Below, piece after piece: positions 40,688 through 48,154 of a stretch of DNA of 64,000 nt. Below the pieces are notes generated by a model, which did no database searches, had not been told where the DNA came from, and was given only the letters and a program-made list of their open reading frames with translations. Position 1 is the first letter of the stretch. Each line of letters opens with the position of its first letter. The position numbers were made by a program, and so were the translations under genes. Origin of the DNA: an uncultured Lachnospiraceae bacterium (GTDB lineage: Bacteria > Bacillota > Clostridia > Lachnospirales > Lachnospiraceae); the NCBI GenBank assembly GCA_910585995.1, contig CAJUGG010000102.1, positions 7,099-71,098 of the forward strand. Direction: 5' to 3'.

Positions 40688-41071
40688 CTATTCTTCCACA
40701 GACTTACGATCCCTGTCTTCTTTCACCTTCACCACCTCACCAAGCGGCAGATTCGTCAATTGTGCGATCTCTTCACAGGTGAGATTCTGAGATAACATAT
40801 GCAAGATGATCTCTATTTTTCCCTCCTCTCTTCCCTTATTTGCACCTTCCTCAAATTGTCTGCTCGCCCAGTGTACCATACTTGCCATATCAGACTCTGC
40901 CATCTGGCGGCGCAGATAGAGGTAACGTTCATTTTCACTCATATTGATCTTATCCATCTCATCCAATGCCGTCTCCATATAGATGTTTCCTTTTGCTGTC
41001 ATATGTATCCCCTCCCAATCTTTAGCAGCTATCAGCCTTGCCCAGCGATGCAATTGAAAGTCCCTGACAGC
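40688..41071 (-). pseudogene. C-terminal remnant of an Rpn/PD-(D/E)XK transposase-like nuclease
   Basis: The frame encodes about 127 residues: LHRWARLIAAKDWEG, then ALDEMDKINMSENERYLYLRRQMAESD, a basic/acidic coiled segment EEGANKGREEGKIEIILHML and NLTCEEIAQLTNLPLGEVVKV. This is the C-terminal third of the Rpn family (recombination-promoting nuclease or putative transposase), including the EGxxKGxExGK hinge and terminal helix-turn-helix. The N-terminal nuclease domain with its PD-(D/E)XK residues is missing; similarity begins abruptly near 41071, at the end of the small gene upstream. An internal ATG at 41002 has GGGAGGGG before it, so a short product is possible. Confidence 0.7.
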
Positions 41072-41078
41072 ATTTCCG

Positions 41079-41282
41079 TCACTTCTGCACCTGCGCCGCA
41101 TCCGCCCATGTGCGTCCGTCGGTCTCTCCGGCTTCGTCCAGGAGCCTTAGAAGCTCCAACGCGCTGCGAAAACTCACCGTCTTATTCTCCTCCGCCCACG
41201 TCACCTGCCCCTGCCAGGTCTCCTTTTGCCGAAACTGAATACGTACCAGAAAGGTTCCTTTTTCTCTTACTCTGTCTTCCAT
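41079..41282 (-). CDS. Small protein of an unnamed family, paralogue of the next gene upstream
   Basis: This 67-residue protein starts MEDRVREKGTFLVRIQFRQ, followed by WQGQVTWAEENKTVSFRS and LELLRLLDEAG. The same block occurs in the C-terminal half of the 166-residue protein encoded directly upstream (FIIRVQHRQNSSWQGRITW and FRSIWEMIKLIDSA), so the two are paralogues. The start at 41282 follows AAAGGAT in the end of the preceding gene. I recall this motif as a recurrent small family in Lachnospiraceae near BTAD regulators, but know of no function. It is cytoplasmic, with no signal peptide. Confidence 0.65.
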   Translation of the reverse strand: MEDRVREKGTFLVRIQFRQKETWQGQVTWAEENKTVSFRSALELLRLLDEAGETDGRTWADAAQVQK

Positions 41283-41289
41283 CTTGTGT

Positions 41290-41790
41290 CTATCCTTTCT
41301 CTTCACAGGGTTTATTTCCTTCAAACCAACTCACTTCGTCTCTGGCCTCTGTCGTCTCCACCGCACTGTCAATCAGCTTGATCATCTCCCAGATCGAGCG
41401 AAAATACAATGTCTTATCCTGCTCCATCCACGTGATCCGCCCCTGCCAGCTGCTGTTCTGCCGATGCTGTACCCGGATGATAAAACTCCCCAGATCCCCA
41501 TGCTGGCTCAATAATTCTTCGTCTTTCATGATCTTTATCCTTTCTTCTCCAGGGCCTTTTTTTAATGGCTCTGCTAAAAACGAACGTGTATTTGTCGTCG
41601 GATAAGGAAATTTCAGATAATCATATAGTTTTTCCATATAAAACAAGACCTCATCCATATTGGAAAATGGGGTCATCTCCCGACTATACGAATGATACAG
41701 CCTTCCCCCCGGCTCACTGCCTCCGGTGACATAATCCACACACAACACAACTCCATTTGGTACACCCACGTACCACTGCGATCTTTCCAT
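41290..41790 (-). CDS. Unknown protein with an N-terminal domain and the WQG motif block
   Basis: This 166-residue cytoplasmic protein begins MERSQWYVGVPNGVVLCVDY. A first half of about 95 residues contains LYHSYSREMTPFSNMDEVLFYM. The second half has FIIRVQHRQNSSWQGRITW and FRSIWEMIKLIDSA, shared with the next gene. The ATG at 41790 is preferred over one at 41826, because the latter overlaps the regulator and AGAAGGG lies nine bases before 41790. It follows the BTAD regulator stop by four bases and is surely co-transcribed with it. Function unknown; a partner or modulator of the regulator is a reasonable guess. Confidence 0.65.
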   Translation of the reverse strand: MERSQWYVGVPNGVVLCVDYVTGGSEPGGRLYHSYSREMTPFSNMDEVLFYMEKLYDYLKFPYPTTNTRSFLAEPLKKGPGEERIKIMKDEELLSQHGDLGSFIIRVQHRQNSSWQGRITWMEQDKTLYFRSIWEMIKLIDSAVETTEARDEVSWFEGNKPCEEKG

Positions 41791-41794
41791 ATCT

Positions 41795-43021
41795 TTAGCC
41801 CTTCTTTTTCGGAGAACAGATAACACTATTTACATAATACTGGATCTCTGTGCGTCTCCTTCTTGCTGCAAAGCGGCGGCTGATCCGTTCCTGAATCACC
41901 TGACAGTCTTCCAATGCAGTATTGACCAAAAGCACCAGATACTGCCCGCCGCCATACCGGCACAATACATCACTTCTGCGTACCGCTTGATGAATCGCTT
42001 CTCCCAGATTCTCCGTCAGCTCTTCCAAGATCAGCTCCTCCTCGATCATCCTGCCCTTGGCATCCACCACCATACACAGCATCAGATAGACCGACTGTCC
42101 GCCCCGCTCCATCATGCGCTCCACCATCTGATAGATCCCCTGAAAGACCGGATACGGACACAGATATCCTCCTGCCTCATCGCAGGACTCCTCTGCCAGC
42201 CGATTCTGAATCTCGTTTAATGCGCCTCTTTGCTGCTCCAACTGTGACCCCAGCTTATGTACCAGTTCCATCATCTGTCTGGACGGCTGAAGCCCCTGTT
42301 CCCGAAAATAGAGTTCCACAGTATCATCATAGAATTTCCTGGCGTCCGTATAGCGCCTCATGGACACCAAAGCTTCCATCGTGACGGTTTCCCAGTCTGA
42401 CATCGGACTGATCTTCGCCGCATAGATCCCCAGCTCTTCCATCTCTCCATATTTCTCACTGGCCCGCAGAAGCCATACGGCCTTATCCATACAATTACAA
42501 AAAAGTCCCCGGTATTTTTTCGCCTCCTGAGCCACCCAGAGGACGCCCGCATGGGCGGGCAGAAATTCCCCCCGATAGCAGTAACAGGCATCCAGATACC
42601 GGTTCAGGCGGTCTTTTAGATCTTCTGCTTCTTCTGCTTCCCGATACAACTGTTCAAATTCCCTGGCGTCCTCCACCACAGGCACTTCATTGGTCCAATA
42701 GTAGACGCCGTCTTTTTGCACGATATAATTCACATCCGGCAGTCCGGCAGCCCGAAGCCTCTTCTTCGCATTGTAGATCACGCTGCGTGTCGCATGATGG
42801 ATGTCCCTGATCTCCCGGTCCTCAAACAACACCGCTTCCAAACGGTCTCTGCTGACTCCCACCGCCCTTTCATGCAGCAAAAGCTCCATCAGATAGATAA
42901 ACTGTGATTCTCTGGATTTCATTCCGCCTGTAATTGATCTGCCTCCATAGGACAATGAAAATCCGCCGAATGTCTGTACATATAGCGTATTTTCTTCTGT
43001 TTTACCCCTCATGTTTCCCAT
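41795..43021 (-). CDS. BTAD-type transcriptional regulator with degenerate GGDEF domain
   Basis: This 408-residue regulator has an N-terminal OmpR/PhoB-type winged helix (about 12-105) of the SARP kind, with YVQTFGGFSLSYGGRSI and YNAKKRLRAAGLPDVNYIVQ. It is followed by the helical bacterial transcriptional activation domain (about 120-265; GEFLPAHAG, RRYTDARKFYDDTVELYFRE). The C-terminus (about 290-400) has the fold markers of a diguanylate cyclase, but the active motif reads RYGGGQYLVLL (GGGQY at 357-361) where RYGGDEFxxLL is expected. It should lack cyclase activity and may bind a ligand or protein. It lies downstream of the fibre locus and is its likely regulator. Start choice between 43021 and 43012 is uncertain. 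Confidence 0.8.
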   Translation of the reverse strand: MGNMRGKTEENTLYVQTFGGFSLSYGGRSITGGMKSRESQFIYLMELLLHERAVGVSRDRLEAVLFEDREIRDIHHATRSVIYNAKKRLRAAGLPDVNYIVQKDGVYYWTNEVPVVEDAREFEQLYREAEEAEDLKDRLNRYLDACYCYRGEFLPAHAGVLWVAQEAKKYRGLFCNCMDKAVWLLRASEKYGEMEELGIYAAKISPMSDWETVTMEALVSMRRYTDARKFYDDTVELYFREQGLQPSRQMMELVHKLGSQLEQQRGALNEIQNRLAEESCDEAGGYLCPYPVFQGIYQMVERMMERGGQSVYLMLCMVVDAKGRMIEEELILEELTENLGEAIHQAVRRSDVLCRYGGGQYLVLLVNTALEDCQVIQERISRRFAARRRRTEIQYYVNSVICSPKKKG

Positions 43022-43093
43022 TCCACATCCTGTCTCCCGTTCTGTTTGCTCCCCATAATCATCTCATTTCTGTCATCCTGCAAAAACCATGCT

Positions 43094-43127
43094 AGGGCAT
43101 GTCTGAGATGACTCTCGGACACACCCT
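43094..43127 (-). terminator. Hairpin after the surface-fibre operon
   Basis: TGTCCGAGA and TCTCAGACA (minus strand) form a nine-pair stem around a four-base loop, extended by an outer GGG/CCC. A TTTTT run follows about nine bases later. It lies 13 bases past the stop of the last surface protein and before the regulator start, so it probably attenuates or ends the long transcript. Confidence 0.5.
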
Positions 43128-43139
43128 GTACATATTCTG

Positions 43140-44249
43140 TCATTGTGACTCTTCTGTCTTTTCTTTTTTCTTAGCCCGTACCATGCGATAGCGTACACCA
43201 ACCCCAATCACTACGGCTGCCGCTACCAACAAAGCAATCCATACTGCCATCGGGATTCCAAAAGGAGCAAACAATCCGCTCGTCTCTTCCCCGTTGAAAT
43301 TGCCAAGAGGTGTATCTTCGTCATCCAGGTTGATGATCTCCTCCGGCTCCTGAGGTCCTTCTTCGGCTGCCGGGTTCTGCACCGCTCCGCCGTCGGCTGC
43401 TCCTGCCTCACCGCCAGCTGCTCCTGCGCCGCCTGCATCCCCCGCTGCGGCTCCGTCAGCCGCGCCTCCGGCTGCTCCGCCAGGTGCTGCCCCGGCACCT
43501 CCGCCGACTGCACCTGCACCGCCGGCTCCACCAGCAGCTGCTCCGCCTGTCCCGGCTCCCGGTTCTGTTCCTGTGGCACCTCCTGTCCCGGTCGTACCTC
43601 CACCAGTTCCAGTGCCGCCACCACCTCCGGTTGTGCCGCCTCTGACTCTTGTATACACAAATGTAAATACATTCTCTGCCGCATTTGCGCTCAGTGTCTT
43701 GGTCAGGTTATAAGCCTGCGGCTGATATCCTTCGATATAGACAAAGGCGATCACCGGCTGGTCCCCTACATTTCCATAGCTGGTCCGGCTCGGCGCTAAA
43801 GTCCGCCCCGATGCATCCTGATAATTCACCACATAGGATGTCATATTTCCGCGAATCCCATATGCGACCACATAGTCCTCATCTCTCGTCACCCGAAATG
43901 CCGAAGTAGCCACGGTACTGTTGTCTCTTCCTCCCTGACGGATTCCCCGGACATAATATTTACTGCCGCTGTCTAAGGCCACCGCCCCTTCCATGCCTGC
44001 GTCAAAACTGACCACATCCTCTTTTTGCAGGCCGCTTACCGTGATCGCCGCACCGCCTCCGCTCACCTGATACGAAGACCCCGACTTGCTGTTGTCCACG
44101 GACACCTGCGACAGTCCCTGAAAGCTCCCGTGATTTCCCGGATAAAAGGTAACGGTATACGTATAGTTTGCCGCTTGTACAGGAAGCCCGCTGACTCCCA
44201 TCAGACACAGTGCCAAAAGTCCCACTAACCATCTGCGGAATCTATTCAT
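43140..44249 (-). CDS. Surface protein with MucBP-like domain and Gly/Ala-rich stalk
   Basis: This 369-residue protein has a signal peptide (MNRFRRWLVGLLALCLMGVSGLPVQA). An extracellular region (27-200) includes the MucBP-like YVVNYQDASGRTLAPSR and YIEGYQPQAYNLTKTLSANA. A striking Gly/Ala/Thr stalk (about 205-295) and an acidic PEEIINLDDEDTPLGNF segment follow, then a C-terminal membrane helix (about 332-353) with a Lys/Arg tail. DEDTPLG before the helix resembles the (D/E)EVPL-type sorting variants of Clostridia rather than LPXTG. Its start overlaps the preceding gene by eight bases. It is likely wall or membrane displayed; the ligand is unknown. Confidence 0.75.
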   Translation of the reverse strand: MNRFRRWLVGLLALCLMGVSGLPVQAANYTYTVTFYPGNHGSFQGLSQVSVDNSKSGSSYQVSGGGAAITVSGLQKEDVVSFDAGMEGAVALDSGSKYYVRGIRQGGRDNSTVATSAFRVTRDEDYVVAYGIRGNMTSYVVNYQDASGRTLAPSRTSYGNVGDQPVIAFVYIEGYQPQAYNLTKTLSANAAENVFTFVYTRVRGGTTGGGGGTGTGGGTTGTGGATGTEPGAGTGGAAAGGAGGAGAVGGGAGAAPGGAAGGAADGAAAGDAGGAGAAGGEAGAADGGAVQNPAAEEGPQEPEEIINLDDEDTPLGNFNGEETSGLFAPFGIPMAVWIALLVAAAVVIGVGVRYRMVRAKKKEKTEESQ

Positions 44250-45054
44250 GCCTCTCGCCTCCTCTGTCCTTTTGAAATCCTCTCACTGCCAAAAACAGCA
44301 GCACCAGCCCGCTCAAAAGTGCAGCCATTGACCAAAAGATCAAGTGACTGGTATCCCCGGTCTGTACCGAACCTGTCGTATACAGTGAGCCTCCCTGCGG
44401 TGTCTCTCCCCCGCCGGAAGATTCCTCCGAACCGCCGGAGCCGCCCGAACCAGAACCGCCAGAGCCTCCGCCCGTAGTCCTTCCCGGCTCTACCGCAAAA
44501 TTCATCCTAAGATCTGCCAGGGTATTCTGGTAGCCGTTTCCCTGCGTCTCTCCGTCGAGCGCCACGGTAAGTTCCACCGCTCCCGTTTCGCCGGCAGCCA
44601 TACGGTCCAGTTGAAAATATTCATCCAGTCCGTCCACAGCCTCCCGAAGTCCAAGCCCTGCCACGGCATCTTTCTCACCACCCACATTCTCACTGCTGTA
44701 CAAGGTCGTCACCGCTCCCGTACCGTCTGTATAAGACAGATGATACGCATACGCTCCTCCCCTTGCTTCCTCTGAGTGGTCCTCCAGACTGGACAGCACC
44801 TGATTGGTCATATACCAGTCCACCTCTTTTTTGCTTCCATTGGAAAGCGCCAGCCGGATCGTCACCTGATCCCCTGGCTGCAGTGCATACACCGCATCTG
44901 AGATCTCCGAAGAAGAAAAGTTGCTCACCATCTCCTTCCCCGTAAACTCCACTTTCCATCCACGGTCTTCCGTATACTCCTCCGCCTGCACGACCCCGGT
45001 GCTTCCCACGATCAGAAGCGCCATAAGCCCCAGACACCAAGACCTTTTTCTCAT
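44242..45054 (-). CDS. Surface protein with C-terminal QTGD sorting-like signal
   Basis: This 270-residue protein has a signal peptide (MRKRSWCLGLMALLIVGSTG, ending VQA). A mostly beta domain (30-185) contains SDAVYALQPGDQVTIRLALSN, the pattern of TasA/fibre-associated domains. A Gly/Ser linker follows (GGGSGGSGSGGSGGSEES). Its C-terminus has SVQTGDTSHLIFW (QTGD at 231), a membrane helix and FQKDRGGERHE. This is the layout of a sortase substrate with a non-canonical motif. It directly follows the SipW-like signal peptidase and overlaps the MucBP protein gene. It may anchor or cap the fibres; that is inference. Confidence 0.75.
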   Translation of the reverse strand: MRKRSWCLGLMALLIVGSTGVVQAEEYTEDRGWKVEFTGKEMVSNFSSSEISDAVYALQPGDQVTIRLALSNGSKKEVDWYMTNQVLSSLEDHSEEARGGAYAYHLSYTDGTGAVTTLYSSENVGGEKDAVAGLGLREAVDGLDEYFQLDRMAAGETGAVELTVALDGETQGNGYQNTLADLRMNFAVEPGRTTGGGSGGSGSGGSGGSEESSGGGETPQGGSLYTTGSVQTGDTSHLIFWSMAALLSGLVLLFLAVRGFQKDRGGERHE

Positions 45055-45138
45055 CTCCCGCTACCTCCATCAAAGCCAGACCATCGGTATAGTCTAACCT
45101 TTTCAAACGATTCTATACAAAACCTACAGCCATCCTCT

Positions 45139-45654
45139 TTACAACTTCTTGCCAAGCCATCCTCCCAGCACCTGCAAAAGCACTGCCAATACGACGATAC
45201 CTCCCGCCAGCACCTTTCCTTCCCGGCTTGTCATCCGCTCTGCGATACGGCCTGCACCCGGCAGCGACCATGTCACTTCACCGATCACATTCCCATAAGG
45301 CACCGGTCTTAGATCCTCTTTCTCATTGGCATCTCCTTTGGTGATCAGTTCTCCCATCACCACCCGGTTCTCCAGCACCCGGTGCGTGATGATCGCCCCG
45401 GACTCACTGGTTCCGTAATATGCGACCACTTCACCTTCTGCCACTTCTTCCGGCTCCATCTTCTGAATATACAGAAGGCTCCCGACCGGTATCGCCGGCT
45501 CCATGCTCCCGCTGATGACGGTATAGATCTGATATCCAAAGACCCTTGGAACAGTCAGCGGCAGGCAGGCAAGCACCAGGGCGAGTAAAAGTCCCGTTCC
45601 TGTCATCTGACAGAGCGCTGCCATCCGGCTTTTTTTGCCGCTATGTCTGCTCAC
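45139..45654 (-). CDS. sipW: SipW-like (ER-type) signal peptidase I
   Basis: This 171-residue membrane protease has an N-terminal helix (about 14-35) and the catalytic serine in VISGSMEPAIPVGSL (Ser50). It uses histidine in place of the usual lysine, at ITHRVLE (His91), the mark of ER-type enzymes such as B. subtilis SipW. KGDANEKED and the C-terminal helix complete the family pattern. It should process the two SipW-type precursors encoded just upstream. The start is GTG at 45654, with AGAGGG eight bases before it; the upstream gene's stop is 12 bases away. Confidence 0.9.
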   Translation of the reverse strand: MSRHSGKKSRMAALCQMTGTGLLLALVLACLPLTVPRVFGYQIYTVISGSMEPAIPVGSLLYIQKMEPEEVAEGEVVAYYGTSESGAIITHRVLENRVVMGELITKGDANEKEDLRPVPYGNVIGEVTWSLPGAGRIAERMTSREGKVLAGGIVVLAVLLQVLGGWLGKKL

Positions 45655-45666
45655 GTCTTCTGCCCT

Positions 45667-46422
45667 CTAAGGTACAAGTCCAAGCGTCCCGTCCTCTGCG
45701 ATGGTCACATCCACGCCCCAGGCACTTTTCACTGCTTCCTGCCCGCTGTGGGTCTGCACCGCATCCACTTCCGCTTCCAGACTCATCCAGTATCCGTCAT
45801 GCTTATAAGACGCCTTGATCACGGTTCCATTCTCTGTCACCGTCGTCTCCTGCGTCACCTCCTCAAAGACATCCGGATGTACCCGAAGTGTCTCGCACAG
45901 AGGCGGCGTGCTCTCTCCCACCGGCAATACTTTTGTATAATACAAGACCATCCGCTCCGGCGTGGAAGCTTTTTCATCCACGATCCATCCATTAGTATCT
46001 GTTAGACCCAGATCGATCAGATCCGGCGACAGCGAAGTATCTTTATTTCCATCTGCATCCTGCCAGCTCCGATAAAGGATCACACGTACATAACTGTCGA
46101 TGGCTCCACTGTTTTTTACGCCGATCTGCTCTGCATAGGCTCTGCCCGGCACCAGTTTTCCATCTGTCTCCTTCAGAAGATCCAAAAGAAGCTCTCCATC
46201 CCCGGAATCGCTCCAGTCATCCTCGATATAGTTCCTGAAGCTGACATCTTTTCCATTTTCCGTCAGTGTCACGCCGATGCTTGACACCGTCACTTCCATC
46301 GCATAATTCTCACTGTAATACGTCAGCGCTGCCCTCGCGCTGCCCACCGCACTGAATAAAAGCAGTACGACCGCTGCCCCTAAAAGGAGCACAGGTGTCC
46401 ACGTCTTTTTTCTCGCTCTCAT
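45667..46422 (-). CDS. SipW-dependent TasA/camelysin-like protein, larger
   Basis: This 251-residue secreted protein has the signal peptide (MRARKKTWTPVLLLGAAVVL through GSARAALTYYSENY) and the beta-sandwich pattern of TasA-like proteins. VTLTENGKDVSFRNYIEDDW, GRAYAEQIGVKNSGAIDSYV and RVILYRSWQDADGN follow the usual vKNtGt-type strand (V-K-N-S-G-A). No anchor or sorting signal is present, so it is released or polymerises. The ATG at 46422 has GGAGGTTGAGTG before it and overlaps the stop of the preceding gene (TGATG), showing translational coupling. A fibre subunit role is inferred from TasA. Confidence 0.8.
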   Translation of the reverse strand: MRARKKTWTPVLLLGAAVVLLLFSAVGSARAALTYYSENYAMEVTVSSIGVTLTENGKDVSFRNYIEDDWSDSGDGELLLDLLKETDGKLVPGRAYAEQIGVKNSGAIDSYVRVILYRSWQDADGNKDTSLSPDLIDLGLTDTNGWIVDEKASTPERMVLYYTKVLPVGESTPPLCETLRVHPDVFEEVTQETTVTENGTVIKASYKHDGYWMSLEAEVDAVQTHSGQEAVKSAWGVDVTIAEDGTLGLVP

Positions 46423-46949
46423 CACTCAACCTCCCCTGCTACAGACAGATCCCAGTCTGCATAAGGATTGCCCGCCTCGTCATACAGCACCGCTGTATAC
46501 TCCGGCACTACAATGACATTAAAGATCTTCTGTTCTCCGGCCTGTGTGATCTCAGACAGCTTTCCCCGGTCTAACTTTACCAGAAGTTCTTCTGTCTTCT
46601 CCTGCGGCGCCAGGATCTTGTTGTAATACCAGTAGCCGTCCGCTGTATTCTGTGTCCATCCATCTGCTTCTGTCGTATACATCAGGCGGTCTTTAAACTG
46701 TTCGCCCGCCAACACCTTTACGCGGGCATAGCACTCCTGCTCCCCGCTGTTTTCGATCGCGATGTGTTTCGTCCAGTCGGATACCGTATCTTCGGTCTCC
46801 GTCTTTGTGAATCCCAGACTGATCTGCGCTCTGCCGCCTGCGGATGTATAGGTGGTAAAATATGCCATCGCCGTCTTCGTCGACACAGACCCTATCAGTA
46901 CAAGGGCAAAAGCGGCCAGGATCAGTTGTTTTTTTGTCTTCCTCTTCAT
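46422..46949 (-). CDS. SipW-dependent TasA/camelysin-like protein, smaller
   Basis: This 175-residue secreted protein has the typical SipW-type signal peptide. A basic start (MKRKTKKQLILAAFALVLIG) and hydrophobic stretch end in AMAYFTTYTSAGGRAQ, where cleavage should fall after AMA; the AYFTxxxxAGG segment is the hallmark. The mature part contains KHIAIENSGEQECYARVKVL, the asparagine-Gly strand of the TasA/CalY fold. No anchor is visible. It is followed by a larger relative and the processing enzyme. Probable fibre or biofilm-matrix subunit by family analogy. Confidence 0.85.
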   Translation of the reverse strand: MKRKTKKQLILAAFALVLIGSVSTKTAMAYFTTYTSAGGRAQISLGFTKTETEDTVSDWTKHIAIENSGEQECYARVKVLAGEQFKDRLMYTTEADGWTQNTADGYWYYNKILAPQEKTEELLVKLDRGKLSEITQAGEQKIFNVIVVPEYTAVLYDEAGNPYADWDLSVAGEVE

Positions 46950-46966
46950 CTACTTCCACCCCCTTG

Positions 46967-48034
46967 TCACTGTCTCTCCCAGGTCAGGTTCTCACTGCCT
47001 TCGATATCCTTTTCATAGGTAAAATGGTTCACCACTGCGGGGCCGCCCCCTCTCAGGCTTCCATCGTATTCATTTTCAAAAGAGACTTGTACGGCCCTGT
47101 CTGCTTCTGTCTGTCTGGTCTGGCTTGCAGCTCCCACAGCCTGATATCCGGCACCGGTGTAGATCTCTGTCACCGTCACTTCCGCGGCTGCGGGGATGCC
47201 CGTTACCGTCAGGCTTTTCTGCCCCGGCGCGTCAAAATTCAGCGCCACCACATCGCTGTAGACCAGTGCATCTTCTTTTACCGCCCGGATCTCATAGACA
47301 AAAGAGGCTCCGCCCAAGGTCTCATGATAAGAAGTCAGATCTTTTTCGATCACCAGATCTCCATAGCGGTCTTCTCGCTCCGGCTTCAGCGCGACCAGAA
47401 CAGGGGTATCTCCGTCTCCGTAGATCCACTCGTCGCTGCCGCCGTCATCTCCGTAGTGATTGGGCAGGGAGATCAGGTAGGGGATAAACTGGTACTGGTA
47501 TCCGGTGGTCTCCACTGGGGTCACATCCACGAGATAGAGTCCGGTCGGGAGGTCTTTGGCATATCCATGCACTTTGCCGTCGGCATCTTTTTCAATCAAG
47601 ACGGTCTGCTGCGGTGTCTGTGCTCTGGCGATGACCGAAGCTTCTTCTGCCCACATGGCCCATTCGTTCGCGGTGGTCTGTGCGCTTGCTCTGGTGATCC
47701 CGCTCAGTGCCTCTGCCCCGGCATAATTCGGCAGCAGAGCATATTGTCCGCTTACGTCTACTTCTGCCACCCGGTAGATCTTCGCCTCAATCGCCTGTTC
47801 GTTCAGCGCCTCGGACAGTTCCTGATAATAGCTTTGATAACCTGCGACAGTCTCCTGAAGGATTGCCTGTTCTTTGGACGGCAGCTCTTCGGCATCCAGT
47901 GTAAAGGTGAGCTGACAGTCTGTTTTCTCCACATCGATCCCTGTAGCCCCGTAGGCGGTCCCTGTATGTATGGTAAGAGCCGCCAACAGAGAACATACCA
48001 GCAGGGCCTTGCCCCTTTTATCCATTATCTTCAT
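46967..48034 (-). CDS. Anchorless pilin-like secreted protein
   Basis: This 355-residue protein has a signal peptide (MKIMDKRGKALLVCSLLAAL, ending AYG). An N-terminal domain (30-215) has the pilin-like stretch QAIEAKIYRVAEVDVSGQYA and DLPTGLYLVDVTPVETTGYQ. A C-terminal DUF5979/CnaB-like domain (about 235-335) has GDLVIEKDLTSYHETLGGASF and VTEIYTGAGYQAVG. It ends without LPXTG or membrane helix, so it is either released or an incorporated minor subunit. The ATG at 48034 is decided by AAGGAG at the end of leader element D; the open frame extends 32 codons further but would overlap that element. Confidence 0.75.
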   Translation of the reverse strand: MKIMDKRGKALLVCSLLAALTIHTGTAYGATGIDVEKTDCQLTFTLDAEELPSKEQAILQETVAGYQSYYQELSEALNEQAIEAKIYRVAEVDVSGQYALLPNYAGAEALSGITRASAQTTANEWAMWAEEASVIARAQTPQQTVLIEKDADGKVHGYAKDLPTGLYLVDVTPVETTGYQYQFIPYLISLPNHYGDDGGSDEWIYGDGDTPVLVALKPEREDRYGDLVIEKDLTSYHETLGGASFVYEIRAVKEDALVYSDVVALNFDAPGQKSLTVTGIPAAAEVTVTEIYTGAGYQAVGAASQTRQTEADRAVQVSFENEYDGSLRGGGPAVVNHFTYEKDIEGSENLTWERQ

Positions 48035-48040
48035 TTTTAA

Positions 48041-48154
48041 CTCCTTATTATAGTTCCGCATCCGCATATCCAATGCCCCGTATCTGGAAAAAATTTCAGC
48101 CGCTTCCCGTCTGAGATTCCTTCCGGGCATTGTCTATGCTCCTGCTGATTTTTT
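48041..48154 (-). repeat. 113-nt structured leader element, copy D
   Basis: On the minus strand it begins AAAAAATCAGCAGG and ends GGATGCGGAACTATAATAAGGAG-like sequence that supplies the next gene's ribosome binding site. The second stem CAATGCCC/GGGCATTG and the apical stem (GGAAGGAATCTCAG with CTGAAATTTTTTCC) are intact. The outer stem is only partly paired. Its first 20 bases are also the last codons of the sortase gene (stop at 48134), which may explain the loss. Confidence 0.7.

Noticed and set aside
46862..48040. A 392-codon open frame on the plus strand opposite the pilin-like and TasA-like genes
   Set aside because: It is antisense to two well-supported genes with signal peptides, has no ribosome binding site or recognisable domain, and is Cys/Ser/Leu rich as expected for a shadow frame.
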